DNA of 64,000 nt from Faeciplasma sp048393055 (GTDB lineage Bacteria; Bacillota; Clostridia; Oscillospirales; Ruminococcaceae), in contig DBFJJS010000017.1 in assembly GCA_048393055.1 (NCBI GenBank), positions 22,280 to 86,279 of the forward strand. The letters are read 5' to 3'. The translations under genes and the position numbers were made by a program. Below, piece by piece: positions 7,704 through 15,877 of this stretch. A model generated the notes under the pieces. That model saw only the letters and a program-made list of their open reading frames with translations. It did no database searches and was not told the DNA's origin. Numbering within the stretch: the stretch's first letter is position 1; each line of letters starts with the position of its first letter.

Positions 7704-8759
7704 ATGAAAACCCTTAAGGAAGCTTATAAGGACTATTTTACCATCGGCGCTGCGGTCGCGGCAAGCTGGCTCGACGAGGCTAAGCGGGTCGTTAAGGACA
7801 ATTTTGACACCGTGACTGCGGAAAACGAGATGAAGTACAACGGCATTCATCCGCACAAATATCAAAGACCCGATTTTTCCGGGCTTAAAAAGGGCGAAAA
7901 GCCGCCGCTTCCTGAGCTTACGGACAGGGAAAGGTTTGTGCATCCGTCAAAGGAGCTTGATACTGCTCCCGCAGACAAGATATACCGCTTTGCCCTGGAC
8001 AACGGCTTGAAGGTGAGGGGGCACACCCTTTCGTGGCACGGCTCGTATCCATACGGGGTTTTCGAGCAGCTCACCCCGGATGAGCTTATGACAAATACGA
8101 CCGAGCATTACGAGTTTGTTTCGGAGCATTTTCCAGACTGCTACTGCTGGGACGTTGTAAACGAGGCAATTCAGGATAAGCCCGGAGGATATCTGAGGAA
8201 CACCGTATACAAGGAGAAGCTAGGCGACGACTATCTCTTTACCCTGTATGGCATGGCAAGAAAGTACTTCCCTGACGCGGAGCTGTGCTGCAACGATTAC
8301 AACGAATTTATCCCTTCTAAGCGGGACAACATTTTAAAGCTTGTAAATTCGCTGAAGGAGAGGGGACTGGTTGACGTTATCGGCTGCCAGTGCCACATTA
8401 ATGCGTTTTTCAAGGACAGTGATTTCGATAATATCCGCCGTGCGCTCGACATGTACGCAGGTACGGGGCTTAAGATCCATGTCACCGAGATGGACGTAAA
8501 CTGCGTCACCTGGGACGGACCGGTAAGGGAGGTCACGGAGGAGGCGGTTAAAAACGTGCCGAAGGTTTATGCCAGGGCGTTTGAGATTTTCCGCCAGTAC
8601 AAGGGCGCGATTGAAAACGTAACGCTGTGGGGAGTGTCAAACAAGCACTCGTGGCTCAACAGTTTCAAGCTTCAGGGTTCGACTGTAAAAAATCAGCCTC
8701 TTCTGTTCGATGAAAACTACCAGCCTGCCGAGGCTTACTACGCTGTGGCGGAGTTTTGA
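7704..8759 (+). CDS. GH10 endo-beta-1,4-xylanase, no signal peptide
   Basis: A 351-residue single-domain glycoside hydrolase family 10 enzyme, expected to cleave beta-1,4-xylan or xylo-oligosaccharides with retention of configuration. Seen in the sequence: TAENEMKY (residues 38-45), RGHTLSWH (105-112), WDVVNEAI with the acid/base glutamate E154, and HVTEMDV with the nucleophile E262. TLWGVSNKHSWL near the C-terminus is also typical. The N-terminus MKTLKEAYKDYF goes straight into the catalytic fold without a signal peptide, so the protein should be cytoplasmic and act on imported xylo-oligosaccharides. No carbohydrate-binding module is attached. It stands alone between serS and guaB, with a terminator behind it. 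The specificity is inferred from the family. Confidence 0.92.
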   Translation: MKTLKEAYKDYFTIGAAVAASWLDEAKRVVKDNFDTVTAENEMKYNGIHPHKYQRPDFSGLKKGEKPPLPELTDRERFVHPSKELDTAPADKIYRFALDNGLKVRGHTLSWHGSYPYGVFEQLTPDELMTNTTEHYEFVSEHFPDCYCWDVVNEAIQDKPGGYLRNTVYKEKLGDDYLFTLYGMARKYFPDAELCCNDYNEFIPSKRDNILKLVNSLKERGLVDVIGCQCHINAFFKDSDFDNIRRALDMYAGTGLKIHVTEMDVNCVTWDGPVREVTEEAVKNVPKVYARAFEIFRQYKGAIENVTLWGVSNKHSWLNSFKLQGSTVKNQPLLFDENYQPAEAYYAVAEF

Positions 8760-8796
8760 CGGGACAGTCGGGGCGGTACTGAAAAAATAATAGAGC

Positions 8797-8833
8797 AACG
8801 CCGCTTCGGACATCTTCCGGGGCGGCGTTTTTT
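8797..8833 (+). terminator. Terminator after the xylanase gene
   Basis: AACGCCGC (8797-8804) pairs with GCGGCGTT (8822-8829), and the T run continues to 8833. Confidence 0.85.
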
Positions 8834-8887
8834 GCAAAACAACGCTTTAAAGCGGCTTGAGGAGCATTGAAAAAGCATATTATACAC

Positions 8888-8916
8888 TTGACTATACGAC
8901 AAATATATAGTATATT
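8888..8916 (+). promoter_or_regulatory. Probable promoter of guaB
   Basis: TTGACT (8888-8893) and TATATT (8911-8916) are 17 bases apart in an AT-rich stretch. The guaB ATG lies 47 bases downstream. Confidence 0.7.
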
Positions 8917-8962
8917 AGATTAAATAAAACAAAAAAATTTTAATATAATACGGAGGGGTAAT

Positions 8963-10438
8963 ATGTTTGAAGCTGAGTACAAGGAAAAGTTCGGAAAAGA
9001 AGGTCTTACATTTGACGATGTTCTGCTGATACCTGCCGAATCGGACGTCACGCCGAACATGATAGATCTTAAGACTGAGCTATGCAAGGGTATAACGCTT
9101 AATATCCCCATTATGACCTCTGCCATGGACACCGTGACCGAGTCTGCAATGGCTATTGCGGTTTCCAGGGAGGGAGGAATAGGAATAATACATAAAAACA
9201 TGACTATCGAAATGCAGGCGGAGGAAGTCGACAAGGTAAAGCGCTCGCAGAACGGCGTTATTGTCAATCCGTTCTATCTTTCCGCCGACCACCTTGTCTC
9301 GGACGCGGACGAGCTGATGGGCAAGTACAGGATATCCGGCGTCCCGATAGTGGATGAAAACGGGAAGCTTTGCGGAATAATCACAAACCGCGACATGCGC
9401 TTCATTACGGACTTTACAACAAGCATAGGAAGCGTGATGACTAAGGACCACCTTGTAACGGCTCCTGTCGGCACTTCGCTGGAGGATGCTCAGCAGATCC
9501 TGAGAAAATACAAGATTGAAAAGCTGCCGCTTGTCGATTCGGAGGGGCACCTCAAGGGTCTTATCACAATAAAAGACATTGAAAAGGCAGTGAAGTATCC
9601 CAACTCATCGACAGACTCGCAGGGAAGGCTTATCTGCGGCGCGGCAATAGGCGTAACGGACGACGTACTGGACAGAGCAGGCGCGCTTGTCGCAGCGGGT
9701 GTAGACTGCCTTGTGCTCGACTCCGCTCACGGACATTCAAAGAATATTCTTAAGTGTGTTGAAAAGGTAAAGAACGCCTTCCCGCAGGTTCCGGTAATAG
9801 CGGGAAACGTAGCTACTGCGGAGGGAACGGAAGCTCTTATCAAGGCCGGCGCTGACTGCGTAAAGGTAGGAATAGGTCCCGGCTCAATATGCACGACCCG
9901 TGTTGTAGCGGGTGTAGGCGTTCCGCAGATCACGGCGGTGTTTGACGCTGCGTGCATGGCTGCAAAATACGGAATACCGATAATTGCGGACGGCGGAATA
10001 AAGTATTCCGGAGACATTGTAAAGGCTCTGGCGGCAGGCGCAAACGTAGTAATGCTCGGTTCTCTGCTTGCGGGCTGCGACGAAGCTCCCGGAGAGATGG
10101 AAATCTATCAGGGACGTTCGTTCAAGGTGTACAGAGGAATGGGAAGCCTCGGCGCTATGGCGTGCGGCTCAAAGGACAGATACTTCCAGACTGGCTCAAA
10201 GAAGCTTGTTCCGGAGGGCGTAGAGGGAAGAGTGCCCTACAAGGGACAGCTTTCAGAGACAATATTCCAGCTCTGCGGAGGAATAAGGAGCGGAATGGGC
10301 TACTGCGGATGCAAGGACATCGAGACCCTTCACAAGAAAACCAGATTTGTGCGCATAACAGGCGCGGGACTCAAGGAGTCTCATCCTCACGACATTTACA
10401 TCACCAAGGAAGCACCAAATTATTCTGCACATATCTGA
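8963..10438 (+). CDS. guaB: IMP dehydrogenase
   Basis: A 491-residue enzyme oxidising IMP to XMP with NAD, the committed step of GMP synthesis. The N-terminal start EGLTFDDVLLIPAESDV is typical. Two CBS domains occupy roughly residues 95-215. The catalytic loop GPGSICTTR carries the nucleophile C310, and GGIKYSGDIVKALAAGA with MLGSLLAGCDEAPGE gives the phosphate site. The C-terminus SHPHDIYITKEAPNY is usual. It is preceded by CGGAGGGG and its own promoter, and followed by a hairpin with a T-rich tail, so it is probably monocistronic. Confidence 0.97.
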   Translation: MFEAEYKEKFGKEGLTFDDVLLIPAESDVTPNMIDLKTELCKGITLNIPIMTSAMDTVTESAMAIAVSREGGIGIIHKNMTIEMQAEEVDKVKRSQNGVIVNPFYLSADHLVSDADELMGKYRISGVPIVDENGKLCGIITNRDMRFITDFTTSIGSVMTKDHLVTAPVGTSLEDAQQILRKYKIEKLPLVDSEGHLKGLITIKDIEKAVKYPNSSTDSQGRLICGAAIGVTDDVLDRAGALVAAGVDCLVLDSAHGHSKNILKCVEKVKNAFPQVPVIAGNVATAEGTEALIKAGADCVKVGIGPGSICTTRVVAGVGVPQITAVFDAACMAAKYGIPIIADGGIKYSGDIVKALAAGANVVMLGSLLAGCDEAPGEMEIYQGRSFKVYRGMGSLGAMACGSKDRYFQTGSKKLVPEGVEGRVPYKGQLSETIFQLCGGIRSGMGYCGCKDIETLHKKTRFVRITGAGLKESHPHDIYITKEAPNYSAHI

Positions 10439-10461
10439 CGGCAAAAGTAAGCGATATCTGC

Positions 10462-10506
10462 GCGGCGCATATGTGAAAGGCTGTTCACATGTGAGCCGCC
10501 TTTGTT
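10462..10506 (+). terminator. Probable terminator after guaB
   Basis: An imperfect 16-base stem joins GCGGCGCATATGTGAA with TTCACATGTGAGCCGC (10484-10499), one mismatch and one wobble, followed by the T-rich TTTGTTTT. It starts 23 bases after the guaB stop. Confidence 0.7.
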
Positions 10507-10843
10507 TTACGCCGCCGTAAAGGGAAGGGAGCACCGGCTTTGTGCGGGGCAACGCTCCTCCCGGCGTCTTTTTGTTCCTTACACGGCAAAAAGACGCCGG
10601 GGTCAGGCGGCGGCGCAGCCGCCCGCCTCCTCAGAAGCGGCGCGGCGGGACAGCCGGTCTTGCCGGACGGAAATTGCGGTTTAAATAGCGGGTGTGTAAG
10701 ACATAAACATAGCCGCCGCTCCTGAGCGAGCGTTGCCACTGTGCAGGCGGCAGCCTGAATTTGCTCAATACACGATACTATTAGTAATATAATTAAGATA
10801 ATATACTTTTAGTTGCAATAATTTCATGAAAAGAGGCGCTTAT
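10507..10843. other. GC-rich spacer with a long perfect hairpin, no gene
   Basis: This spacer between guaB and the biotin ligase has no convincing coding frame. It is markedly more GC-rich and more palindromic than its surroundings until about 10750, then turns AT-rich before the ligase gene. The main structure is the inverted repeat at 10560-10601. Several GGCGGC/GCCGCC words can pair in other ways. Confidence 0.6.
10560..10601. repeat. Perfect 15-bp inverted repeat (hairpin)
   Basis: CCGGCGTCTTTTTG (10561-10574) is exactly complementary to CAAAAAGACGCCGG (10587-10600), extended by one further C-G pair at 10560/10601, with a 12-base loop. Five T (or A) residues sit inside the stem, not after it, so it is not a standard terminator on either strand. 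Confidence 0.85.
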
Positions 10844-11620
10844 ATGCCGGAGCATGGGTTTAGAATAATCGAATACGACCGCGTAGAATCGACCAACACG
10901 ATTTGCACCGAGCTTGCAAAAAAAGGCGAGGCAGGAGGACTGTGCGTTGCTGCGCTGGAGCAGAGCGCCGGCAGGGGACGCAGAGGCAGAAGCTTTTGCA
11001 GTCCGGCAGGAACAGGCCTTTACTTTTCGGTTTTGTACCGGGGCAGACTTGGCGTAGAGGACGGATTGCTTATAACGCCCGCTGCGGCGTGCGCGGTGTC
11101 AAGAGCGCTCGAGACAGCTTCCGGACGTAAAATGGGCATAAAATGGGTGAACGATATCTTCTGCGGCGGAAAAAAGGTCTGCGGCATACTCACCGAGAGC
11201 AAATTCGATTTTTCTCGCAGCAAGCTCGATTACGCCGTCATAGGCATAGGCATAAACCTTGCCGAGCCGCAGGGCGGATTTCCGCCCGAAATAAGCGGCG
11301 TTGCCGGCGCGGTTTTCGAGCGGGGACGCTCAATCGGCGCAGCCGAGCGAAGAAGCCTCCTTGAGAGCCTGCTCTGCGAGCTTGGATTTGAGCTTGACAG
11401 GCTTGAGCAAGGACCGCAGACCCCCAATGCGCCCGCCGCCTTTTTAGAGGAATACCGCCGCCGTTCCGTGCTGATAGGAAAGACCGTTGCGGTGATGGGC
11501 GAGAAGGAAAGCTACCCCGCGGTCGTTGTGGGGATTGACGACCATGCGCGCCTGCTCGTAAGCTCGGAGGGGAGGATAAATGTCCTTAGCTCGGGAGAGG
11601 TGAGCGTAAGACTTAAATAA
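10844..11620 (+). CDS. birA: Biotin--[acetyl-CoA-carboxylase] ligase, no repressor domain
   Basis: Biotin protein ligase activates biotin with ATP and attaches it to the lysine of biotin carboxyl carrier proteins. Key motifs are ESTN near the start, SAGRGRRGRSF (biotinyl-AMP loop), KWVNDIFCGGKKVCGIL and GIGINL, then the C-terminal domain (LIGKTVAVMG...). At 258 residues it starts directly with the catalytic domain and has no N-terminal winged helix, so it cannot repress biotin genes as two-domain BirA does. The ATG at 10844 is preferred to the one at 10826 because AGAGGCG stands at proper spacing only for the former. It converges with glyS across a bidirectional terminator. Confidence 0.93.
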   Translation: MPEHGFRIIEYDRVESTNTICTELAKKGEAGGLCVAALEQSAGRGRRGRSFCSPAGTGLYFSVLYRGRLGVEDGLLITPAAACAVSRALETASGRKMGIKWVNDIFCGGKKVCGILTESKFDFSRSKLDYAVIGIGINLAEPQGGFPPEISGVAGAVFERGRSIGAAERRSLLESLLCELGFELDRLEQGPQTPNAPAAFLEEYRRRSVLIGKTVAVMGEKESYPAVVVGIDDHARLLVSSEGRINVLSSGEVSVRLK

Positions 11621-11660
11621 CACCGTGACATCAGAAAATATTTTTAAATATATTCAGAAA

Positions 11661-11706
11661 TAACAATTCTCCGACAGGAAAACCCGTCGGAGAATTGTTA
11701 TTATAT
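11661..11706. terminator. Bidirectional terminator between birA and glyS
   Basis: A perfect 15-base stem pairs 11661-11675 with 11686-11700 (core ATTCTCCGAC/GTCGGAGAAT), with T-rich sequence on the plus side and an A/T-rich flank on the other. It separates two convergent genes. Confidence 0.85.
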
Positions 11707-11761
11707 TTACTATACGTATAAACACAAACAAAAATACTAAAAGTCGAGGATTTGCGCTTTT

Positions 11762-13141
11762 TTAGAACTCCACCCTTGGAGCAATATAGCTCTCAAGCTC
11801 TCCAATAGGAAGTCTTACCTGCTCCATGGTGTCCCTGTCGCGCACGGTTACGCATCCGTCCTCCAGGGAATCAAAGTCAAAGGTTATGCAAAACGGCGTT
11901 CCTATTTCATCCTCACGGCGGTAGCGCTTGCCTATCGAGCCGGTTTCGTCGAAGTCCACCATAAACTTCTTTGAAAGCTGCTCATAGACCTTCATCGCGC
12001 CGTCGGAGAGCTTTTTGGAAAGGGGAAGCACCGCCGCCTTGTAAGGCGCTATGGCGGGGTGCAGGTGAAGGACGGTTCTCACGTCGTTTTTCTCCGGGTC
12101 TATGACCTCTTCGTCGTAAGCCTCGCACAAAAGCGCGAGAACAGTCCTGTCAAGACCGTAGGTGGATTCTATGATGAAGGGGATAAATCTTTCGCCTGTT
12201 TCGGGGTCGAGATATTCAAGCTTTGTTCCGCTGTACTCCTGATGGCGTGTAAGGTCGAAGTTGGTTCTGTTGTGAGTGCCGTTTATTTCGCCCCAGCCGA
12301 ACGGGAACAAAAATTCGATGTCGCACGCCGCCTTTGCGTAGTGGGCGAGCTTTTCGTGGTCGTGGTATCTCAAATGCTCCTCGCTTATGCCGAGATCCCT
12401 GTAGTACTGCATTCCGAACTTTTTGAAGTAGTCGTACAGCTCGGTGTCCGTGCCCTCCTTGCAGAAGGTCTGGAACTCCATCTGCTCGAATTCTATCGTC
12501 CTGAAGGTGAAGTTGCCGGGGGTTATCTCGTTTCTGAACGCCTTGCCTATCTGACCTATCGAAAAGGGAAGCTTTGCGCGCATCGTGCGCTGTACGTTCA
12601 GGAAATTCACGTACTCTCCCTGAGCGTTCTCCGGGCGCAGGTATATAATGCTCTTTGCGTCCTCCGTCACTCCGCGGTAGGTCTGGAACATAAGGTTGAA
12701 TTCCCTTATTTCGGTGAAGTTGTGCTTGCCGCAGTGCGGACAGGGGATCGAGTGTGCCTTTATAAATTCAAACATTTCCTGCTTGGTCATTTTATCGGGG
12801 TGCGCGTCGGGGTCAAAGCTTTCTATGAGATTGTCCGCCCTGTGGCGCATTTTGCACTCCTTGCAGTCAAGAAGCGGGTCGGAAAAGCTTGCGACGTGTC
12901 CCGACGCCTCCCACACCCTCGGGTGCATGAGTATGTCCGCGTCAACCTCGTAGCTGTTTTTTCTCTCCTGAATAAAACGCTTGCGCCAGCTGTCCTTGAC
13001 GTTGTTTTTCATTCTTGCCCCCAGCGGACCGTAGTCCCAGGTGTTTGCAAGACCACCGTAGATTTCGCTTCCGGGGAAGATAAAGCCTCTGCCCTTGCAG
13101 AGCGCGACTATCTTGTCCATCGTTTTCAAAGAATTATCCAT
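11762..13141 (-). CDS. glyS: Glycyl-tRNA synthetase (dimeric, single-chain type)
   Basis: A 459-residue class II synthetase of the homodimeric alpha2 type and not the alpha2beta2 type. It shows CKGRGFIFPGSEIYGG near the start, NDYGPLG-like WDYGPLG, the class II motif 2 region (GKAFRNEITPGNF), the FRTIEFEQMEFQ segment, and motif 3 in the IIESTYGLDRTVLALL region. The anticodon-binding domain fills the last ~110 residues (IAPYKAAVLPLSKK, RYRREDEIGTPFCITFD). The start at 13141 has a GGGAGAG site just upstream. A longer reading of 21 more residues upstream lacks a ribosome site. A short leader with a hairpin precedes it, but I see no T-box. Confidence 0.96.
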   Translation of the reverse strand: MDNSLKTMDKIVALCKGRGFIFPGSEIYGGLANTWDYGPLGARMKNNVKDSWRKRFIQERKNSYEVDADILMHPRVWEASGHVASFSDPLLDCKECKMRHRADNLIESFDPDAHPDKMTKQEMFEFIKAHSIPCPHCGKHNFTEIREFNLMFQTYRGVTEDAKSIIYLRPENAQGEYVNFLNVQRTMRAKLPFSIGQIGKAFRNEITPGNFTFRTIEFEQMEFQTFCKEGTDTELYDYFKKFGMQYYRDLGISEEHLRYHDHEKLAHYAKAACDIEFLFPFGWGEINGTHNRTNFDLTRHQEYSGTKLEYLDPETGERFIPFIIESTYGLDRTVLALLCEAYDEEVIDPEKNDVRTVLHLHPAIAPYKAAVLPLSKKLSDGAMKVYEQLSKKFMVDFDETGSIGKRYRREDEIGTPFCITFDFDSLEDGCVTVRDRDTMEQVRLPIGELESYIAPRVEF

Positions 13142-13160
13142 ATTTCTCTCCCAAAACAAC

Positions 13161-13191
13161 GCCCGAACATATTTGAATATTTGGTTCGGGC
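13161..13191 (-). promoter_or_regulatory. Hairpin in the glyS leader
   Basis: GCCCGAAC (13161-13168) pairs perfectly with GTTCGGGC (13184-13191). It lies within the ~60-base leader of glyS, 20 bases before the start codon, in the transcribed region predicted from the promoter at 13209-13237. A short T-rich run follows it in the glyS direction. Any attenuator role is inference. Confidence 0.5.
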
Positions 13192-13208
13192 TTATTAATA
13201 TCAACGCT

Positions 13209-13237
13209 ATTGTAATCCAAGTTTGCTAAGAAGTCAA
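13209..13237 (-). promoter_or_regulatory. Promoter of glyS
   Basis: On the minus strand TTGACT (13237-13232) and TACAAT (13214-13209) are 17 bases apart, giving a transcript start near 13202 and a leader of about 60 bases. Confidence 0.75.
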
Positions 13238-13325
13238 GCGCCGAAGCGGGCGGCAGTGTATGTCTCTTTGGGATAATACACAAATTCACTGCTTTAATGC
13301 AGTAAAAATTTTTGTTTACATGTGG

Positions 13326-13354
13326 TTGACACCTGTGCGCACATGAAGTATAAT
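13326..13354 (+). promoter_or_regulatory. Promoter of serC-serA
   Basis: A consensus TTGACA (13326-13331) and consensus TATAAT (13349-13354) are separated by 17 bases. An inverted ACATGTG...CACATG pair overlaps the -35 and spacer, and could be an operator. The serC start is 38 bases downstream of the -10 box. Confidence 0.88.
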
Positions 13355-13391
13355 GAAAAATAGCTATTTTAGATAAATGGAGGAATCCGAA

Positions 13392-14471
13392 ATGAGAGTT
13401 TATAACTTCAGCGCAGGACCGGCTATGTTGCCGGAGGAAGTTTTAAAAAGAGCGGCGGACGAAATGCTCGAATACGGCTCGACAGGTCAGTCCGTTATGG
13501 AGATGTCGCACCGTTCCAAGGAATATCAGGCGATAATAGACAGCGTAGAGGCAAAGCTGAGAGAGATAATGTCCATACCCGACAATTACAAGGTGCTGTT
13601 TTTGCAGGGCGGCGCGTCAAGCCAGTTCGCAATGATACCCTTGAACCTCATGAACAAGAACAACAGGGCCGACTTTGTGATCACGGGACAGTGGGCAAAC
13701 AAGGCGTATCAGGAAGCCTCAAGATACGGCACGTGCAACATTGTCGCGTCCTCAAAGGATAAAACCTTCTCATATATCCCCGAGCTTGATAAATCCAAGT
13801 TCGACCCGGAGGCAGACTATTTCCACATCTGCTATAACAACACTATCTACGGCACCCGCTTCAACGAGCTGCCCGACACCGGAAACGTCCCGATAATTGC
13901 GGATATGTCCTCGTTTATTCTTTCCGAGCCGGTGGACGTCAGCAGGTACGGGATGATCTACGCCGGCGCTCAGAAGAATATGGGCCCTGCGGGACTTACG
14001 GTTGTCATAATCCGCGAGGATCTTATCGGCAACGCCATGGAAATGACTCCTACCATGTTCAACTATAAGACACACGCCGACAACGGCTCGATGTACAACA
14101 CCCCGCCTACATACGGAATTTATATCCTCGGTCTGGTTCTCGACTGGGTAAAGGAGCAGGGCGGTCTTTCGGAGATGGAGAAGCTCAACAGGAAAAAGGC
14201 TCAGCTTTTGTACGACTGCTTAGACTCCTCCAAGCTCTTTAAGGCGACGGTTCAGGGCAGGGACAGATCCCTTATGAACGTGCCGTTCGTGACCGGAAAC
14301 GACGAGCTCGACGCCAAGTTTGTAGCCGAGGCGAAGAAGGAAGGGCTTATAAACCTCAAGGGACACCGCACGGTCGGCGGTATGAGGGCGTCGATTTACA
14401 ACGCCATGCCTTACAAGGGCGTTGTAAAGCTTGTAGAGTTCTTAAGAAAGTTTGAGGCTGAAAATGTATAA
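13392..14471 (+). CDS. serC: Phosphoserine aminotransferase
   Basis: A 359-residue PLP enzyme of the class V aminotransferase fold that converts 3-phosphohydroxypyruvate and glutamate to phosphoserine and 2-oxoglutarate. It begins with the family signature RVYNFSAGPAMLP, has SHRSKEY and GGASSQF for phosphate binding, and carries the PLP lysine in AGAQKNMGPAG. RTVGGMRASIYNAMP near the end is characteristic. The start at 13392 is preferred to an ATG 15 bases upstream because GGAGGA lies between them at good spacing. serA overlaps its last eight bases (ATGTATAA), so the two steps of serine synthesis are translationally coupled. Confidence 0.96.
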   Translation: MRVYNFSAGPAMLPEEVLKRAADEMLEYGSTGQSVMEMSHRSKEYQAIIDSVEAKLREIMSIPDNYKVLFLQGGASSQFAMIPLNLMNKNNRADFVITGQWANKAYQEASRYGTCNIVASSKDKTFSYIPELDKSKFDPEADYFHICYNNTIYGTRFNELPDTGNVPIIADMSSFILSEPVDVSRYGMIYAGAQKNMGPAGLTVVIIREDLIGNAMEMTPTMFNYKTHADNGSMYNTPPTYGIYILGLVLDWVKEQGGLSEMEKLNRKKAQLLYDCLDSSKLFKATVQGRDRSLMNVPFVTGNDELDAKFVAEAKKEGLINLKGHRTVGGMRASIYNAMPYKGVVKLVEFLRKFEAENV

Positions 14472-15624
14472 TATTTTAACTTTAAATAAGATCGCAGCAA
14501 TAGGCACAGATAATTTTGACAGGGCGAAATACAACGTAGGCGACAATATCGAAACCCCCGACGCGATAATGGTGCGTTCGGCAAACATGCTCGACTATAG
14601 CTTTAACCCTGAGCTTATTGCAATCGCAAGAGCGGGAGCAGGCGTAAACAATATTCCCATAGACCGCTGCTCGGAGGCGGGAATATGCGTATTCAACACT
14701 CCAGGCGCGAACGCCAACGCCGTTAAGGAGCTTGTTATCGCGGGTCTTTTGATGACCTCGAGAAAAATTGCCGCCGCCATCGACTGGGCAAAGACCCTTA
14801 AGGGCAAGGGCGACGAGGTTTCAAAGCTCGTTGAAAAAGGCAAGTCGCAGTTTGCAGGACCTGAAATAATGGGTAAGACCCTCGGAATAGTGGGTCTTGG
14901 CGCAATAGGAGTAAAGGTTGCCAACACCGCTCTTTCGCTCGGAATGAAGGTAGTGGGCTACGACCCGTTCCTTTCCGTAAACGCGGCTCTGGGGATGAAG
15001 CCGGGAGTAACGGTTGTAAAGACTCTTCCTGAGCTTTTCGCCGTGTCCGACTACATAACCCTCCACCTGCCCTATAACAAGGACACCAAGGACACCGTGT
15101 GCGCCGAGAGCATCGCCAAGATGAAGAAGGGCGTAAGGATACTCAATTTTGCAAGGGGAGAGCTTGTCAACACCGCCGATATCATCGCAGCGCTTGGCTC
15201 GGGCGACGTGGCGGCGTATATCACCGACTTCCCGAACAACGAGCTTATCGGCGTGGAGGGCGTTACCGCGATACCTCACCTTGGCGCGTCCACACCCGAG
15301 TCGGAGGACAACTGCGCGTATATGGCTGCAAACGAGCTTATCGACTATATCGAGACGGGCAAGATACAAAATTCCGTAAACCTGCCCAACTGCGAGCTTG
15401 CAAAGACCGCGGACCATCTTGTCTGCGTTATTCACAAGAACGTTCCGGATATAATTGCGCAGGTTACCGCTGCGATTTCAAAGGCGGGCGGAAACATCGA
15501 AGGAATCGTCAACAAGTCAAAGAAGGACTGGGCGTACACCATGCTGGACGTTACCGGCGACGTTGCAAGCGCGAAGGACAGCATTCTTGCCATCGAGGGA
15601 GTTACCGGCGCGAGGGTTATCTGA
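14464..15624 (+). CDS. serA: D-3-phosphoglycerate dehydrogenase with ACT domain
   Basis: A 386-residue NAD-dependent dehydrogenase catalysing the first step of serine synthesis. The catalytic part holds ARAGAGVNNIP and the NAD motif GLGAIG (about residues 144-149). ARGELVN and the catalytic His in the region HLGASTPESEDNC follow. The last ~75 residues form an ACT domain (VIHKNVPDIIAQVTAAI), the usual serine-sensing module, so feedback inhibition is likely. The start overlaps the serC stop. This compact form lacks the intervening domain of the long SerA type. Serine made here also feeds SerS and one-carbon metabolism. Confidence 0.95.
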   Translation: MYNILTLNKIAAIGTDNFDRAKYNVGDNIETPDAIMVRSANMLDYSFNPELIAIARAGAGVNNIPIDRCSEAGICVFNTPGANANAVKELVIAGLLMTSRKIAAAIDWAKTLKGKGDEVSKLVEKGKSQFAGPEIMGKTLGIVGLGAIGVKVANTALSLGMKVVGYDPFLSVNAALGMKPGVTVVKTLPELFAVSDYITLHLPYNKDTKDTVCAESIAKMKKGVRILNFARGELVNTADIIAALGSGDVAAYITDFPNNELIGVEGVTAIPHLGASTPESEDNCAYMAANELIDYIETGKIQNSVNLPNCELAKTADHLVCVIHKNVPDIIAQVTAAISKAGGNIEGIVNKSKKDWAYTMLDVTGDVASAKDSILAIEGVTGARVI

Positions 15625-15765
15625 CGGGTCTGCCGCATTGGCAATCTGAAGCTTTAACAGCCGGTCGCTTTCTCCGTGTGGAAAGAAGCGTGGATGCCGT
15701 TATACTGTAAGGTTCTACATGGAACAATTTTAATATAACAATAACCGAATTGTTGGTGAAGTTGA

Positions 15766-15804
15766 CCTCCCGGCCAGGCAAAAGCTCAGTCGGGAGGATT
15801 TTTT
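15766..15804 (+). terminator. Terminator after serA
   Basis: CCTCCCG (15766-15772) pairs with CGGGAGG (15791-15797), followed by ATTTTTT. The rest of the 253-base stretch between serA and the deacetylase holds nothing else I can support. Confidence 0.75.
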
Positions 15805-15877
15805 ATGATATAAGCGGGCAAGGCAGGGCGGGGCGAAAATGGCGGCACGTCCAAAAACATGCCGCCGCAAATAGATA

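Noticed and set aside
12059..13198. Open frame of 379 codons on the plus strand
   Set aside because: It is antisense to glyS, which has full class II synthetase motifs and its own promoter.
13142..13209. T-box riboswitch for glyS
   Set aside because: The leader predicted from the promoter is only about 60 bases, far too short for a T-box, and lacks the AGGGTGGNACCGCG sequence.
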